Positions 1 to 12,130 of a stretch of DNA of 64,000 nt are shown here, piece by piece. Under the pieces are notes generated by a model. The model ran no database searches. It saw only the letters and a list, made by a program, of their open reading frames with translations, and was not told the DNA's origin. The DNA is from Heterocephalus glaber (Eukaryota; Chordata; Mammalia; Rodentia; Bathyergidae). Position 1 is the stretch's first letter, and each line of letters opens with the position of its first letter. The stretch is taken from the NCBI RefSeq assembly GCF_000247695.1, contig NW_004624743.1:8186800-8250799 (forward strand). The letters are read 5' to 3'. Made by a program: the position numbers and the translations under genes.

Positions 1-1369
1 GAGCAGCCCTGGAGTACCCACTGCTCTTCGGGTCACTGTGATGGCCAGAGTAGCAGCCACTTCCACAGGGAGCAGCCAATGGAATCCCAGTCCTCCCACA
101 CACACCACGACTGTAGTGAACTCCATGATATACATGCACTTATCTTTTACAGAGAGAATTCTTATACAATGAAGAATTCTTTAACGTTTGTTTCAATATC
201 AGAATAACGCCATGACTTTGCTCTGTCTTCCATTTTGATATAGACCAACCTGAGCTAAGTGCTGTACTGGAAAAAGATGTAATAAATTCACTTATTGTGC
301 ATAATCTACCTGGTAGGATATGACTAATTCTTCCACTAACTTTCGACTTCTATATGCCAACATTCTATAAACCACTAATGTTAAAATTTTTATGCCCAGG
401 ATGACCAGCTAGTAAATGTAAGTAATAAAAAGTCAATATTTAGTAGTGTACACTTATTTCATATTTTAAAATTATGAACTGTATGCATTTGTGTGAAGAA
501 ACTGCATATATCATAAATACTTTGTATTATAAAATCTATTTTCAGAGTCTCAAAAAATTAAAGCATTCTATTTATACTAAAATGCACTAAGAGGATTATT
601 TCTTGAAGTTTTATAATGCAATCAATACAATCAGACTCAATCCATAAGTGCTTTGGGTATTGAGAATACAAGCAAATTACCAAATTATATTTGTATTTTA
701 GGTTGCCACAATTCTATAATGAGAGGTGAAAATTTAAATGACCAAAAGTAATTGTACAACAGTAAAATACACAAATGAATGCTCTATAATCTTAGTACTA
801 TAGAGATTAAAAAATAACCTGATGGTATCTTCTTGGGTATGATGACATGACTGAAACAAACGTCACACTCTACTTTAAACTGTGTGTTCAACGTTGGTTT
901 GTAAGAGATTCAAAATTTATAATAAGTCACATCATTTTACTATAAGTACTTTAAATCTCTCTTACATAATTAAAAAAGTAATTTTAAAGCTGCTTCTATG
1001 TAAGGAAAACACACACCAAAAAGAGTGGTGGCAACAAGTGGAGATGAAGAAACTTCATGAAATATCATGACAGAAGGCAGAATCACACTCGGAAGCCAGG
1101 TTTTGTAAGAGATCATTCAAACCAATGTTCAACACGTTTGAACATTGGATTCTGGCTACAATAGCCACCATCTGGAATAACTATACTGTACAACAGGAAC
1201 GCTTTATTAATCAATGATTTTTTATCTTAATTATTTCATTTCCTCAGTGGTAATAACGGAGTGTGTGCTGCTCTTAAGAATGTAGCTCTAGTAAAGCTAC
1301 TAGTCATGGGTTACTATGCTGAACTACCCAAGAGCAAGAGCAATTATCAATGGATAATGATGAGGCAGT

Positions 1370-1558
1370 ACTAGAAACTCTGCACCCCAGGAGGCTGAGG
1401 CAGGAGGATTGTAAGTTTGAATACAACCTGGGCAGCTTAGTGACTTAAGGAGATCTTATCTCAAAGTAAAAAAGAATGATAAAATTTTTAAAAGGCTAAG
1501 ATGCAGCTCAACATGAAGGCTATTGGTTCAACCCATCCCCGGTATTAGAAACACACAT
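1370..1558 (+). repeat. B1-ID composite SINE (B4-like), sense
   Basis: A 7SL/B1-like part (GAGGCTGAGGCAGGAGGAT near 1391, then 'TGGGCAGCTTAGTGACTTAAGG...ATCTCAAA') is followed by a diverged ID/tRNA-like part ending '...TCAACCCATCCCCGGTATTAGAAA'. The order B1 then ID matches rodent B4-type composites. It is clearly old. Confidence 0.65.
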
Positions 1559-2814
1559 AACAAGAGTCAATTACCAAATGCCTATGTCTATGTGGTAGCC
1601 AAATAATCCTCCATTAGCAATACTAAGAAGAATTACTCTGTCCACTCCATAATGCCTGGACAATCAATAAACTGAAGACAGTAGGAAGTCACTATAAGTA
1701 AACAGGCACATGCAGTTGGACATTGCCTGCATAAATGAAACCTAAGCAAAATGAAACTAACAGGAGTTTTAGAAAACAATATTAAAGTGAATGTCATGAA
1801 GATTGTTAGCAAAGAACAAAACTTCACGATTTAACTATATTTTGATTTTCTTATTCCCACCATCTCCTGATGCTAACTAGCAGTGGAGCAGATAAAAGGC
1901 ATGATTTACTTTTTGTTAGATGTTTACATAATGGATTGACAAAAGATGTAAGCCCTTTACAATGCATTTGAATTCTTCAGATATTTAAAATGAATAAACT
2001 ATCACCCCAGTCAGATGTTCATCACAGAATAAAACAAAAAAGCCATGTACATGAACATATTAGATAAAGCTTAAAACTCCAAGATGTCATCTAGTGATTC
2101 ACCCATATATGTTCTGACATCATTTTATGTTACAACAGTAGCATTATCTTATGAATTTCACTATTGACACAAACAAGGACCATAATTGTTAAGAATCTTT
2201 ACATATGGGCAAAATCAGAGAAAGAAAAGTAAAACTGTAGTTTAAGAAATTGGTAAAAACATTACCTATCTATTCCCTGCATACAAAACAAATACAGGAC
2301 TCTGAGAACAGCTTTGGACAGCTGTAAAAGAATCCTGACTTCAAGTCAGGCCAAAGATTTAATCTTCAATGTGACAGTCAATCCTCAGTTCCCCTGACAA
2401 AAGCTGTGGTCGGTACAACAGAGATTATTGCCATGATTTATAGAGTAGCGATCCTTTGGCCATTGAACTAGGTAGAAGAGCAGATCTTGTTCGACAAGTA
2501 ATTTGTTAACGGAAAGATTATAAATCCACCAGTCAGGGTATCCTGAATCTAGAGGTGAATAAAACTTAAATGTCTGCACTTCCTAAAGAGCTTAAATTTG
2601 ATCAAACTGGGCAAAAATAATTACACACAATACATGTAAATAAGTATATTTCAAATACTTTAAATATTAGTGTTAGTACCAGACAGAAATTAAACATAAA
2701 ATAGGTCCACATAAATCCCAGTGAAATCAGATTGGGCAAAGGCCCATGGAGGAAGGAAGAACTTCATCAGCTCCTACTTCCACGTCTCTATCATTAAGTT
2801 CTAGAACACTGATT

Positions 2815-2960
2815 ACCATTCATTCACTTTCTTCAATTTAATTCAATAATGATGGAATATCTATTATATGGAAGAGACTAATTTAGACTAGAGAGAAAAC
2901 AAAGATGAGTAAGATAAGGTCCCCAAGACTAAGAAGTTTACAATCTAATGAAGATAAAGA
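2815..2960 (+). repeat. Ancient L2/MIR-class repeat fragment
   Basis: 'ACAAAGATGAGTAAGATAAGGTCCCC...TTTACAATCTAATGAAGA' matches the widespread mammalian repeat that reads 'gatgaataagacacggtccc...ttacagtctagtg'. I cannot assign the exact family from memory. Confidence 0.5.
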
Positions 2961-3361
2961 ATAACTGACAGTTGTGTGGTATTTCCATCTTACAATGCTG
3001 TTGTACATAGATCACTTCATCCAATCCTTGAGAACCAGGGTTAGTGAAGTCATAAAAGTTGGCATTCTTTCTACTGTGACACAAAAAAAGACTATAATGC
3101 ATCCTAACTGTCTTCAGCAGTCTTTAAGGTTTTACTTTTTGTTTCAGAAAATGGAAACTCATCCTAATTTTAATAGCTATGTGAATGGGGTGAGCCATTC
3201 TAGAGAAGCTTAGATGGGGTTCACTCCCCCAAGGGTGGGAAGGGAGGTGAGTGGTAGGAGGAGCCAGTGCTGTCCTTGCTAAAGAAACCTGAAGAATAGA
3301 CATTTTAAAGAGGGGCTTTGGGAGTCTTTCTCTGACGTATGCCTTATTTCTTTTTCCTAAG

Positions 3362-3575
3362 TTCTTTCATTGGTACATTTTAGGTATACAGTACATTTAC
3401 ATTTATCACTGGGTGCTTGTACCTGTACATGATGCATCTTGGTTCTTATTTTTTCCATTACCTGTGCGCCCTTCACCCGCTCTGCCCTTCCCTATTTACA
3501 CACATATCATTTCCATTTTTTTTCTTTTCTCATAGTTTTTCCTTTCCCTCTTTTCCTTTCCCCTTCCCCTCCCTT
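3362..3575 (-). mobile_element. Lineage-specific L1 3' end, antisense
   Basis: 'TTGGTACATTTTAGGTATACAGTAC...TTATCACTGGGTGCTTGTACCTG...ATGCATCTTGGTTCTTATTTTTTCC' followed by a C/T-rich tract is shared with copies at 21374, 53992 and 57312. The antisense poly-pyrimidine tract corresponds to the G-rich polypurine tract of an L1 3' UTR. Two ORFs that cross it are spurious. Confidence 0.6.
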
Positions 3576-5490
3576 CACCGCTTCGTCTTTGGACCTTTTT
3601 TCCTATTTCAAATTATCAATTATTCATTTTAATCATTTTAGCCCTTGTTTACACTATCAGTTTCTCACACTAGTGAAACTATTCGGTATTTACACATGTG
3701 TGTCCTATTTATTTCACTTAAGAGTATGTATGCCTTATTTTGTAATTCCTGTCAGTAAATTTTGGGACTGGAAAGAGTTTTGAAAAGTGCTATACAGAAT
3801 ACTTTAAAAGCATTTAAAATATATCTCACATTCAAGTTTATTTCCTTAAATAATCTGAAAATATTTGTATCTTCAAAAAATTATTTCATGTTTCAGAAAA
3901 ACCATCTTCACAAGCTTTAGCACATAGTAATAAGACGATACATTTCTTTTAACAATTTTGGATATTTTTTCTTAACTCTCCATGGATTCTTTTTCTAATA
4001 CCAAAGAATAGAATAGATCACCTCGTCGGGATGATAAGTAATGTAAAAGGCAGTGAATAAAATACTGCACTGCATGTGGCATAAATTTTCCTTCCCTTTC
4101 TTCAGATTTCCTTCAAAGTAGTTAAATGTGTGCTCAAATTATGGTTCCAGTCTAGATGATAGAGAAAAAAATCTCAAGGCAAGATTTTAAAGACAAGGAA
4201 GCTAATACAACACCACCAAGAAAACTCTTTTTAAATACATGTAGTGTTTTATTTAGACTCATAAAAAGATTTAGCAAAGTACTCCCTCCCAATTAACTTA
4301 ACTTCAGCAGATTTAGGAATTTCTTGATAAGGAAATCCAATCTGTGAAAGTACATATGTATATAAAATCACACATCTCTACTCAGCTGTAAAAGTCAGGA
4401 TCTTCCTCAGTCTTCCCTCCTGGTTTCCAAGTATGCAAATCACCTCTTGACAAACTTCATGCCAAAAAAATTTTTAAATTCAAGGTCCACCCTGACTCGT
4501 TTTTCTCTTCCTCAATTCCTGTGTAGTATCCACCTATGATAAAAGGCAGCTTCCCAGCCATCTTTGGGGACCCCAGTATGAATAGAATAGAAACCCACCC
4601 ACAGAAATTAGAAGGCAAGGAGTGGTAGAATTTTATTTGCTTTTTCATTTAATAAGCATCTGTTAACCATGTCAGAGGAAAAGTTTAAATTTGGGGACCA
4701 TGGGCAACGAACTTAAACCCAAATTAAACCCAACTGGAGGAGATGCTCCAGAAAGAGTTGATTAAGATATAGGCATGTACAGAGAGACCTGGAAAGGGCC
4801 TGGAGTGTGGGAACCACCTGCCTGAGACCAATACTAGTTTAGTTCAATCCTTCTCAGGCACTCAAAGAAGCACTTCATTATCAGTCTCCTTCTCATCACT
4901 AGTTCTTGCTCCATTCTACCCTGGGAAAATACCTTTGTCATATATTCCAAATGTCCACTAAAGGTAACTGATAAACATTCAGAGAGATGCTTATTATACA
5001 TCTGCAGGCAGGAAGAAAAAAGCTACCTTTAAAAACATAGAAACTGATAATCCTTTCATCTTTAGGCAAGAATCGTCAAACTCCAGTAAGCGTTCACATT
5101 GCCAAAGTACCCTGTGTGAAGGTTTCCCCAGGAACATGAAGGTGAGAAATCTCACTTTGAAGGAGTCGCACAGTCTGTGGCCTGTGCATGGTAGACTCTA
5201 CTTTGCAAATGTCAAGATGGACTACTTCTAAATCAGTCCCTCTGCCTGTCACAGGCCTAGGGGTAATAGTATCAGTGAAGGCAAACTTGAACAGTATCAC
5301 TCAATTTTGTCTCACAACTCCAGTCTGCCTTCCTAGTATCTAAAAAATTTAATAAATAATTAAAAATTTTTTAAGTACTGAGGTGCACAGTTCTTTTCTG
5401 TGGGCTCATGAGATGATAACTGTCCTTTACACATTGTTTCTGTAAAAAACTAAAACTGTACCTTTCAAAATATTAATTGTAAAAGACTTT

Positions 5491-5570
5491 ATTTTTGGTA
5501 CCGGGGATTGAACTCGGGTCCTTACACTTGTGAAGCAGGCAGCGGAACCACTGAGCTAAATCCCAGGCCC
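5491..5570 (-). mobile_element. ID-like tRNA-derived SINE, antisense
   Basis: It reads T-tract, GGTACCGGGGATTGAACTCG, ..., CCACTGAGCTAAATCCCAGGCC. The reverse strand carries a tRNA-type A box (TTTAGCTCAGTGG) and B box (GAGTTCAATCCC) derivative and ends in poly-A. This is the same family as the copies at 36602, 46700 and 61011. Confidence 0.85.
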
Positions 5571-6219
5571 CTAAAACAGACTTTTGGGGCACAAATTATT
5601 TGTAAATTGGGGCCTGACAGTAGCGCAGTATGGTGGCGTGCTATGGTAGCGTCTACAGGCCAAAGTGAAGACAGGTGACTGACTACACAACACACATTCC
5701 GACTCTTGCTCTAAGATTCAGCTTAAGTGTTTTCTCCTGGCTGAGGTATTTCCAAAATTCTCCCAAAGTACAGATTGGGCCTTATATTTCCAATGTAGGA
5801 TACAGAGCCAGCATGCGTGAAAAAAATCAAGAAGAATGCCACTTAACACGTGAAAAGTCCTGTGCTAGCTAATCAAGAATGCAGTGTTCTATAATAGAAA
5901 GAAGGTGTTTATTTTTTTCAGTCTCCTGCGTAATATCCCAATTCAGTTACTAGCTGATAGAATATTATGTAACCACTGTTATCTCATCTTAGGAAAAGCC
6001 AATAATTTGGAAATTATACTGGTAACTAATTGTATACATAGGGAGTTTGCTCTCAAAGAAAAAAAAATCTCTCTGTAGATACGACATAGATGTAAATCGA
6101 ATGGCTACAAACAAGTCCCTCAGCTACAAGTTATTTGCTTATTTAGGAACAAGTCTGTAATCATTTTGTTTTTTGTTTTTTGCCCAGTGGAAGATGCATT
6201 CAGCAGTGTTCAACAACTA

Positions 6220-6245
6220 TAATATATATATATATATATATATAT
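6220..6245. repeat. (TA)n microsatellite
   Basis: About 12 uninterrupted TA units. Confidence 0.95.
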
Positions 6246-6383
6246 GTTAGTTTTTTCTTTAGACAGAACAAATACTATAACACACATTAATATTTCCCTT
6301 ATACAACTAGATATATTTCTGTAGAACATTCTATGATAAAGCTTCTTAAATCCTACAGGTGTTACTATTTTATTAAATACTTT

Positions 6384-6605
6384 CTGCAAGAGGGAAAAAG
6401 TATAAATTTCCTTTATGTAATGGAAATAAGTTACCTCTTTATGAGCAATTCAACCCTTTAATGATGATTAGAAACACCAATGAAATGCTATGTTCTGCAA
6501 GTAGGAAAGAAGGGTAGCAGTTTCTTTTACATAATGGAAGTAAATTACATTTTAGAGTAGGTTCAACATTCTAATAACAACAGAAGTACCAATGGAATGA
6601 ACCAA
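6384..6605. repeat. Diverged tandem duplication, two units of about 111 bp
   Basis: Unit 1 (6384-6494) and unit 2 (6495-6605) share an ordered series of blocks: CTGCAAG, T(A/G)TAATGGAA(A/G)TAA(G/A)TTAC, TTCAAC, CTAAT/TTAAT, and ACCAATG(A/G)AATG. Divergence is substantial (estimated 30% or more). Confidence 0.65.
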
Positions 6606-6664
6606 GTACCTTCTAATTTTCTTCCACAAATCCTAAGACTGGAAAAAGAATAATCCTGCCACTT

Positions 6665-6867
6665 TCGTGTGTGTGTCGTGTGCGTGTGTTGTAACGGGAA
6701 TTGAACCCAGGGTCTTCATGCTGAGCTATAGTACAAGTTCTTTTTTTATTTTTTATTTTGAGATACGGTCTCACTAAGTCAGTAAGTTGCCCAGGCTGGG
6801 ACTGAACTTGGATCATGCCTCAGGCTCCAGAATGCTAGGATTTAAGGCGTGAGCCACCAGGCCTGGC
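6665..6867 (-). mobile_element. ID-B1 composite SINE (B4-like), antisense
   Basis: An ID-like half (GGGAATTGAACCCAGGGTCT...GCTGAGCTA) is followed by an antisense B1/7SL half (TTTTGAGATACGGTCTCAC...GTTGCCCAGGCTGGG...GTGAGCCACCAGGCCTGG). A 10-bp target-site duplication CCTGCCACTT flanks it (6655-6664 and 6868-6877), so the composite inserted as one unit. Confidence 0.85.
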
Positions 6868-7089
6868 CCTGCCACTTGTAATGTGACAGGTGAATATGAA
6901 GGAATGATTACTTTGTCAGTTTCTTTTCTTTCCCTCCTCTCTTCCCGCTCCCTTCTCCCTCCCTTCCTTTTCTTTCCTTTTATAAATAAAGAGGGTCCTT
7001 CTGCTGATCACTGTGCTGCCAGGAGGTCCATTCCTGCTTCCTTTAACATTTCCCCACTCTAGCATCATTTAAATAAAATAAAGTGTGCT

Positions 7090-7400
7090 TTATTTTTACA
7101 AACTATCAATTATTTTTGTCATGAAAAGAAATGCCTTAGTCTCCAGGAGCCCTTGGAGACTCAGACTTTGGTCAAGCCTACGTCCCTGTAGCAGGCTGGG
7201 TGTCAGGCCCGTGGGCAGAGCCCACTGCCATGCTGAGGGCGCCAGCCCCACTGTGTGCGTGACACCGACCTGATCTGCAGAAACCCTGCAAGGCCACAGT
7301 TTAAGTAGCGCATCCAATTTGCTGTGGTCGGCATGACCTAATTTTGGCTCAAAAGGTATATTTCCCCCCTCCCTTCTGGGTTTCACTGACTACACACTGG
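7090..7400. other. GC-rich segment of unknown nature in the intron
   Basis: This is a locally GC-rich block with open frames on both strands (96 codons minus, 62 plus). I recognise no protein, repeat or splice structure. It may be a conserved element or an unrecognised old repeat. Confidence 0.3.
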
Positions 7401-7829
7401 AGGGAAAAGTGATGTTTTTAAAGGGATTCTTACTCTTCCTTTTCTTCAGGAAATTTAGAGAATGTAACAACTGTTGGCTTCTGGCTAATGCCCAACCAAA
7501 GTCTTTTTCCAGCTTCGCCTACATCTTGACCCCTCCTGCCAAATATTTTAGGCAGTCTATTTATACAGGTCATCACTTCCCCTATTACTTCATCTTCAGA
7601 AAGGACAATTATTTAGAAACTGGAATGATGCCGCTCATCTCTTTCAACTGGGTAAGGGAAGATTCTATGGAAGATATAACTTCTCTTTATAAATTAATGA
7701 ATCAATCTGTTTTGATTTTAATGCCCATAGAGGGCAAGTAATATTAATGTTCAATATTTATTTCACCTTAGTGTTCAAACCGTGTCTCAAAGTTTAAGAG
7801 ATTCTGAGTGTTCTGTCAATGATAGTTCT

Positions 7830-8015
7830 TAACCCTGACTACACATTTGAATCATCTCTGTTCCTTCTTCTTTTTTCTTTTTTTTTTTAAAGACTGATAT
7901 GTAGACCCATCCCAGACCAATGAAACCAGAATTCCTGGAGGTGATTTCCCAAGACTGTTATTTTTCAAAAGCTCTCCAAGAGATTCTAATGTGAACCCAG
8001 GTCTGAAGTGCACTG
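7830..8015 (+). mobile_element. hAT-type MITE (MER5/MER58 class)
   Basis: 'CTTAACCCTGACTACACATTTGAATCATCT...CCCATCCCAGACCAATGAAACCAGAATTCCTGGAGG...CTCTCCAAGAGATTCTAATGTGAACCCAGG' is quasi-palindromic and matches the mammalian MITE class with inverted terminal halves. A poly-T tract interrupts it. Confidence 0.65.
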
Positions 8016-8811
8016 TACTTAACGTACTTAGAAATGCAACACCTCAAAACAGGTATGTTGTTGGAATAGCTCACTGGGATATATAGTATGTTCTCAAAAC
8101 TTGCTGGTCTATTCATTTATAAGCTGATTTACCTGAAAGAGCTTCTCCACTACTGCATAAAATCAGAAAAAATTCACCTGTACAATCTCACTGACTTAAA
8201 ATGGATTTGTAAATTACAATCATAGAAAACTGTTTTTCTGAGATCACATAGTCCTGATAAATATACCCTTTTCTGCAGAACCAGGATTGGATGCTTTCAA
8301 GGGCTTAAAAACAATCATTTTTACCTGGGTCCTATTAAATCTTTAGAGGGTTTCCAATAGTGTCTTAAAAAATAAATCTCACTTTATGATATTTACTGAC
8401 TTGTAAATCTCTAATAATACACTAATTGAATTCTATGCTGTATACTTAATTTATTTGAGGTGACAATTTTCTAATTGCATGTGTGATGTTACATTTTATC
8501 TGAGATAAAACCCACTATATTTTATAACTTCCAGAAAAAAGCCAGCCCATTAGATGGAAATTCTTAGTCTCTCATAACAATTTCATTCTCTACTGCAGTC
8601 ACTAGGAAATGACATTATCAAGTAAAGCAATCCAATTCCATTACCGCCCTCCCAACATATAACTGGGCTCAATAAGCTGGTTTGCTAGTTGCCTAACAGC
8701 TGGAAGTCAAAGATTGTTTAACAGACTTGGAGTTCGTTCCTTTATACAGCTAAGACTATCAGCTAACCTCCCATATATAAAACTGAACATGTCTGTTTCA
8801 GGGCAAAGCTT

Positions 8812-8884
8812 CCTTTTTTGAGACAGGGTCTCCCTATGTAGTTCAGGCTGGTCGGGATTACACCACAAGCCACCACGCCCAGCT
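8812..8884 (-). mobile_element. B1 SINE fragment, antisense
   Basis: 'TTTTTGAGACAGGGTCTCCCTATGTAGTTCAGGCTGG' then, after an internal deletion, 'GGGATTACACCACAAGCCACCACGCCC'. These are the typical start and end of an antisense B1 with a shortened middle. Confidence 0.8.
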
Positions 8885-10107
8885 TAAGGTGTCTTATTAA
8901 AGTAATAAAAACATTTTTCTATAGAACTTGAGGGATTTGTATTTCTTCACCATGTCTTGCCTTTTCTGTCTTTTATCAGATCTACCTGCACATATTGTAT
9001 GCTTGCTTGGTAACATGGAATAAACAATTTTTCAGATTCTTAGAAAAATACCACGGTTTTCTACGACTTACAGATATATTTCCTTCTACTGGTACTATAT
9101 ACCTTTAATAGAATTCCTTTCATATATACAAAGACATTTTCTAAGGATAAGTCATTCCTCAAGTGCTTTTTATTTATATTTGCTTTTTAAGAACAAGCAT
9201 AAAAATGGAGGCATACCAGTTGAATTAAAAAATACTTTTTTTAAGAGATAAAAGTTGAGCCCCCATTATATAAAGTACTCTTGGGGCATCTCCCTGTTGG
9301 TGCTTTTCTCCCTTATTCATAACGTGTTCTACATTCTTTGTCAAAACAGTGGATTGCAGGGGAGGACATGGCCCCGCTGGCCTTCCTTTCAGCTGTGCCT
9401 GTGTCTAGCAAATAGGGCATGCGTGGGGGTGGAAGAGGATGAGGGCTCCCAATGACTTCTCGATGCACAACAGCAAGGGTTTTTGTGGCATCCTAGAGAA
9501 AGGAAAGGAGATTAGCTTAGCTCTGTCTGCTTCTGATAGCATCTTCAGTTTCATGAGCTGCCTCCAATTTCAACAGAGCCTGAAGTCCTAGGCAAGGTCT
9601 AGGCAGCTTTTCTAAATAGGAAAGCAAAGTGACAGTAGGGTAGCCCATATAAAAACCATCAGGAAATCCATGGTTTTGAGAGAGGCACTAGCGTCCAAAA
9701 TTCCCTTTTCCAAAAATACTCCAGGATTTGACTCGTCATTTCAAACTCTCCTCAGATGTCCTCTGCTCTAGGAAAGAGGGAGCTGACCACTCATCTCCAC
9801 AAGGAGTTGAACATTCCGTCCCTCAAGACCTTACTCTTAGTGGGGTATTTGTCACTCCATGTTCAATTACACGGGGCATATTCCTCACACTGATTTCCTC
9901 AGGGCAGAGTGTTCGGCTTTCACCTTTGTATCTCTAACTAATGGCCAGCAAGCCATCTCCATTAAACCTGAGTGAGCGAGTTGCCCGATTAGTTAGAATT
10001 TCATGATCTACATCCAAAGTGAAACACTGGAGGTCAGCAAGTAGACACTTTAAGGGCAGAGCCCACAGCAGTTTTCAAGTTAGATTTTATCTTTTAACTA
10101 CTTAGTT

Positions 10108-10225
10108 CCCAACCCAGGCTTTACACTAAAAGCACCCAAGCAACTTCAAGGAACTACCGTGCTCAGGTATAGGCCAACTGAATCTGAATCTGGAGGCTGG
10201 ACTGGACTTTTTTTTTTAAAGCTCA
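10108..10225 (+). mobile_element. MER5-class MITE fragment
   Basis: 'CCCAACCCAGGCTTTACACTAAAAGCACCC...GAACTACCGTGCTCAGG...CCAACTGAATCTGAATCTGGAGG' resembles the hAT MITE class also seen at 7830. It is degraded. Confidence 0.45.
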
Positions 10226-11959
10226 CCTTTATAGCCAATATTGAGAATATAGGATCTAAACTAATTGTTTGAAGAAAGTCCAGTATTTTGCTTCTATAAC
10301 CTTATTACTTAACTTACACCTAATGCCAATTACAGCTCAGTTTTTGAACGGATTCTGTTTGTGCAAAATTGCTACTTGATTTTAGTCTTTGGATGATTAA
10401 ATATTTTGAAAAGGTTTTTGGTATGCAATATTAGCCACATCACAATCCCCTTCCGGAAACATTACTAATAACTTTATGAAATTATCTTTTATAGACTTCA
10501 CCAACAGCCATGACTTCCTCTTCGGGCTTTGGGTAATCCAGGCCTTTACAGTGACTACTTATTTCCTGTATATTTAGAACTCAAATAAATACTAAATATA
10601 AATTCCAAGTTTTATAGAGATTTAAGATTCTGCCTTACAGTTGGAAGGTTCCAAAGAGGCGACTAACGTAACTCTGTTCAAAATCACACCAGGAAGTGGA
10701 TGTAACAGGCCTCAAGGTTTCCTTAGGAAGAGAAGAATGAGTGGTAGGTGTTATCAGCGGCACTAACATGGCAGAAAGCCCACCAAGCCCCCGCCAGAAG
10801 GAACCACAAACTAACATAGAGGCCATGGCTCTACCACTGGAGGCACTGATTTCCAAATAACTTCACGAGTACACGTATCTTCAGGTCATATTTTTAACAA
10901 ATGCATTTTGAAACATAGATTACTTGTGTGTTTGCATGGTAATCCAAACAAACATTTCATTTTCTTCAACAGTGAAACAAAGTGGAACCAAATGTAGTTA
11001 CTAATATAAACTGTGGAAATGTGGCAAAGAACCCATGACATTAAAATATAGTAACTATTAATTCTGAAGTCCAAAATTTATAAATTTGGTAATTTAGAGC
11101 TATCTGAGTCCCATCTGACTTCTGCCAGCCTCCGTGTCTTTGCCTCTCCTCCAGAGAATGGAAAACTTTTGTGAAAAAGCAAGGAAACTGTTTATTAGAG
11201 GAAAGAAAGTGCATATGGTTTCTCATGGTAAAACTTCTAAAAGTGATCCTTTTCCTTTTTAAAGTGGCTTTTACTGGACCCAGAAACAGTCACTGAAAAA
11301 CTTAGAAGCCATGCACAATTGAAGAATAAACTTGATATATTATTTCCTGGTTTTCAAGTATAATATGACCAATACTTTGTTCAGAATATTCATCTGTATT
11401 AATTAAATTATCAATTTCCCTAAATTCATTTAATATTCATTTACAGGCTTGCCAAACAGCCCAAATTCTTAAAACTGTACAAATTACTATGATTCTTGAT
11501 ACTATGATTTGTGATAGTTAAAAAACTAACACAGCTCAAGAAATGAGAAGTAAAGTAGAGGTCACTTGACAATGATGACATAAAACTAGATGTTTGCATA
11601 TCAAGGTTAATATCGTAACTGAAAAAATATTTTTTCACTAATAGCAATAGGACAGTCTTATGAGAAGATCTATCAAATGAGTAATCAAATTTTTTCCCCT
11701 CCAGGTTAAAAACATGGAATTATATGATAAGCCAAGAATTATGTCAGTGTTCTTTAAAAACACACAGACATATTTAGAGAAATTCAGTTACAATCCAATT
11801 CCCGGCTTACTGAATACTTTTCCCAAGATACCATGCAAACTAAGATTCAACAGTTGAGTCTTTCCTTTTTCTTATCTAAAGGTAATAATGTGTGTCAGAT
11901 TTTGGCTCACAGGAGAACAGACTATGATAACCACGTCTTTTGAGGCTCTAATGTTTCCA

Positions 11960-12130
11960 CTAATCATGTGGGTAACACTAGGCAAGTTAGTTTCTAAAAG
12001 TTCCTTCAGTTTTTTTATGTGTAAAATGCAGAAAAGTCACAGTGTCTATCTCACTCCTGTTTAGGAATAAATGACTTAATAGGTAGAAAGCTTCAAGCTC
12101 TTTGAACAGCACCCAAGGACACCACGTGCT
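11960..12130 (+). repeat. MIR SINE, sense, degraded
   Basis: 'GGTAACACTAGGCAAGTTAGTTTCT...CTTCAGTTTTTTTATGTGTAAAATGCAGA...AATAAATGACTTAAT' follows the MIR core and 3' region (tgggcaagttacttaa...tcagtttcctcatctgtaaaatg). Confidence 0.55.

Noticed and set aside
3417..3783. Phe/Ser/Pro-rich ORFs of 71 and 114 codons
   Set aside because: They come from the pyrimidine tract of an antisense L1 3' end.
5491..5570. tRNA gene
   Set aside because: A/B-box-like sequence is present, but the unit is one of several dispersed copies with poly-A tails and target duplications, so it is a tRNA-derived SINE.
7409..7741. 110-codon plus-strand ORF
   Set aside because: Composition and sequence look random; no splice signals or known protein.
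10635..10856. 73-codon minus-strand ORF considered as a MEF2C or other exon
   Set aside because: It has no matching splice sites, and the peptide does not resemble MEF2C or anything else I recognise.
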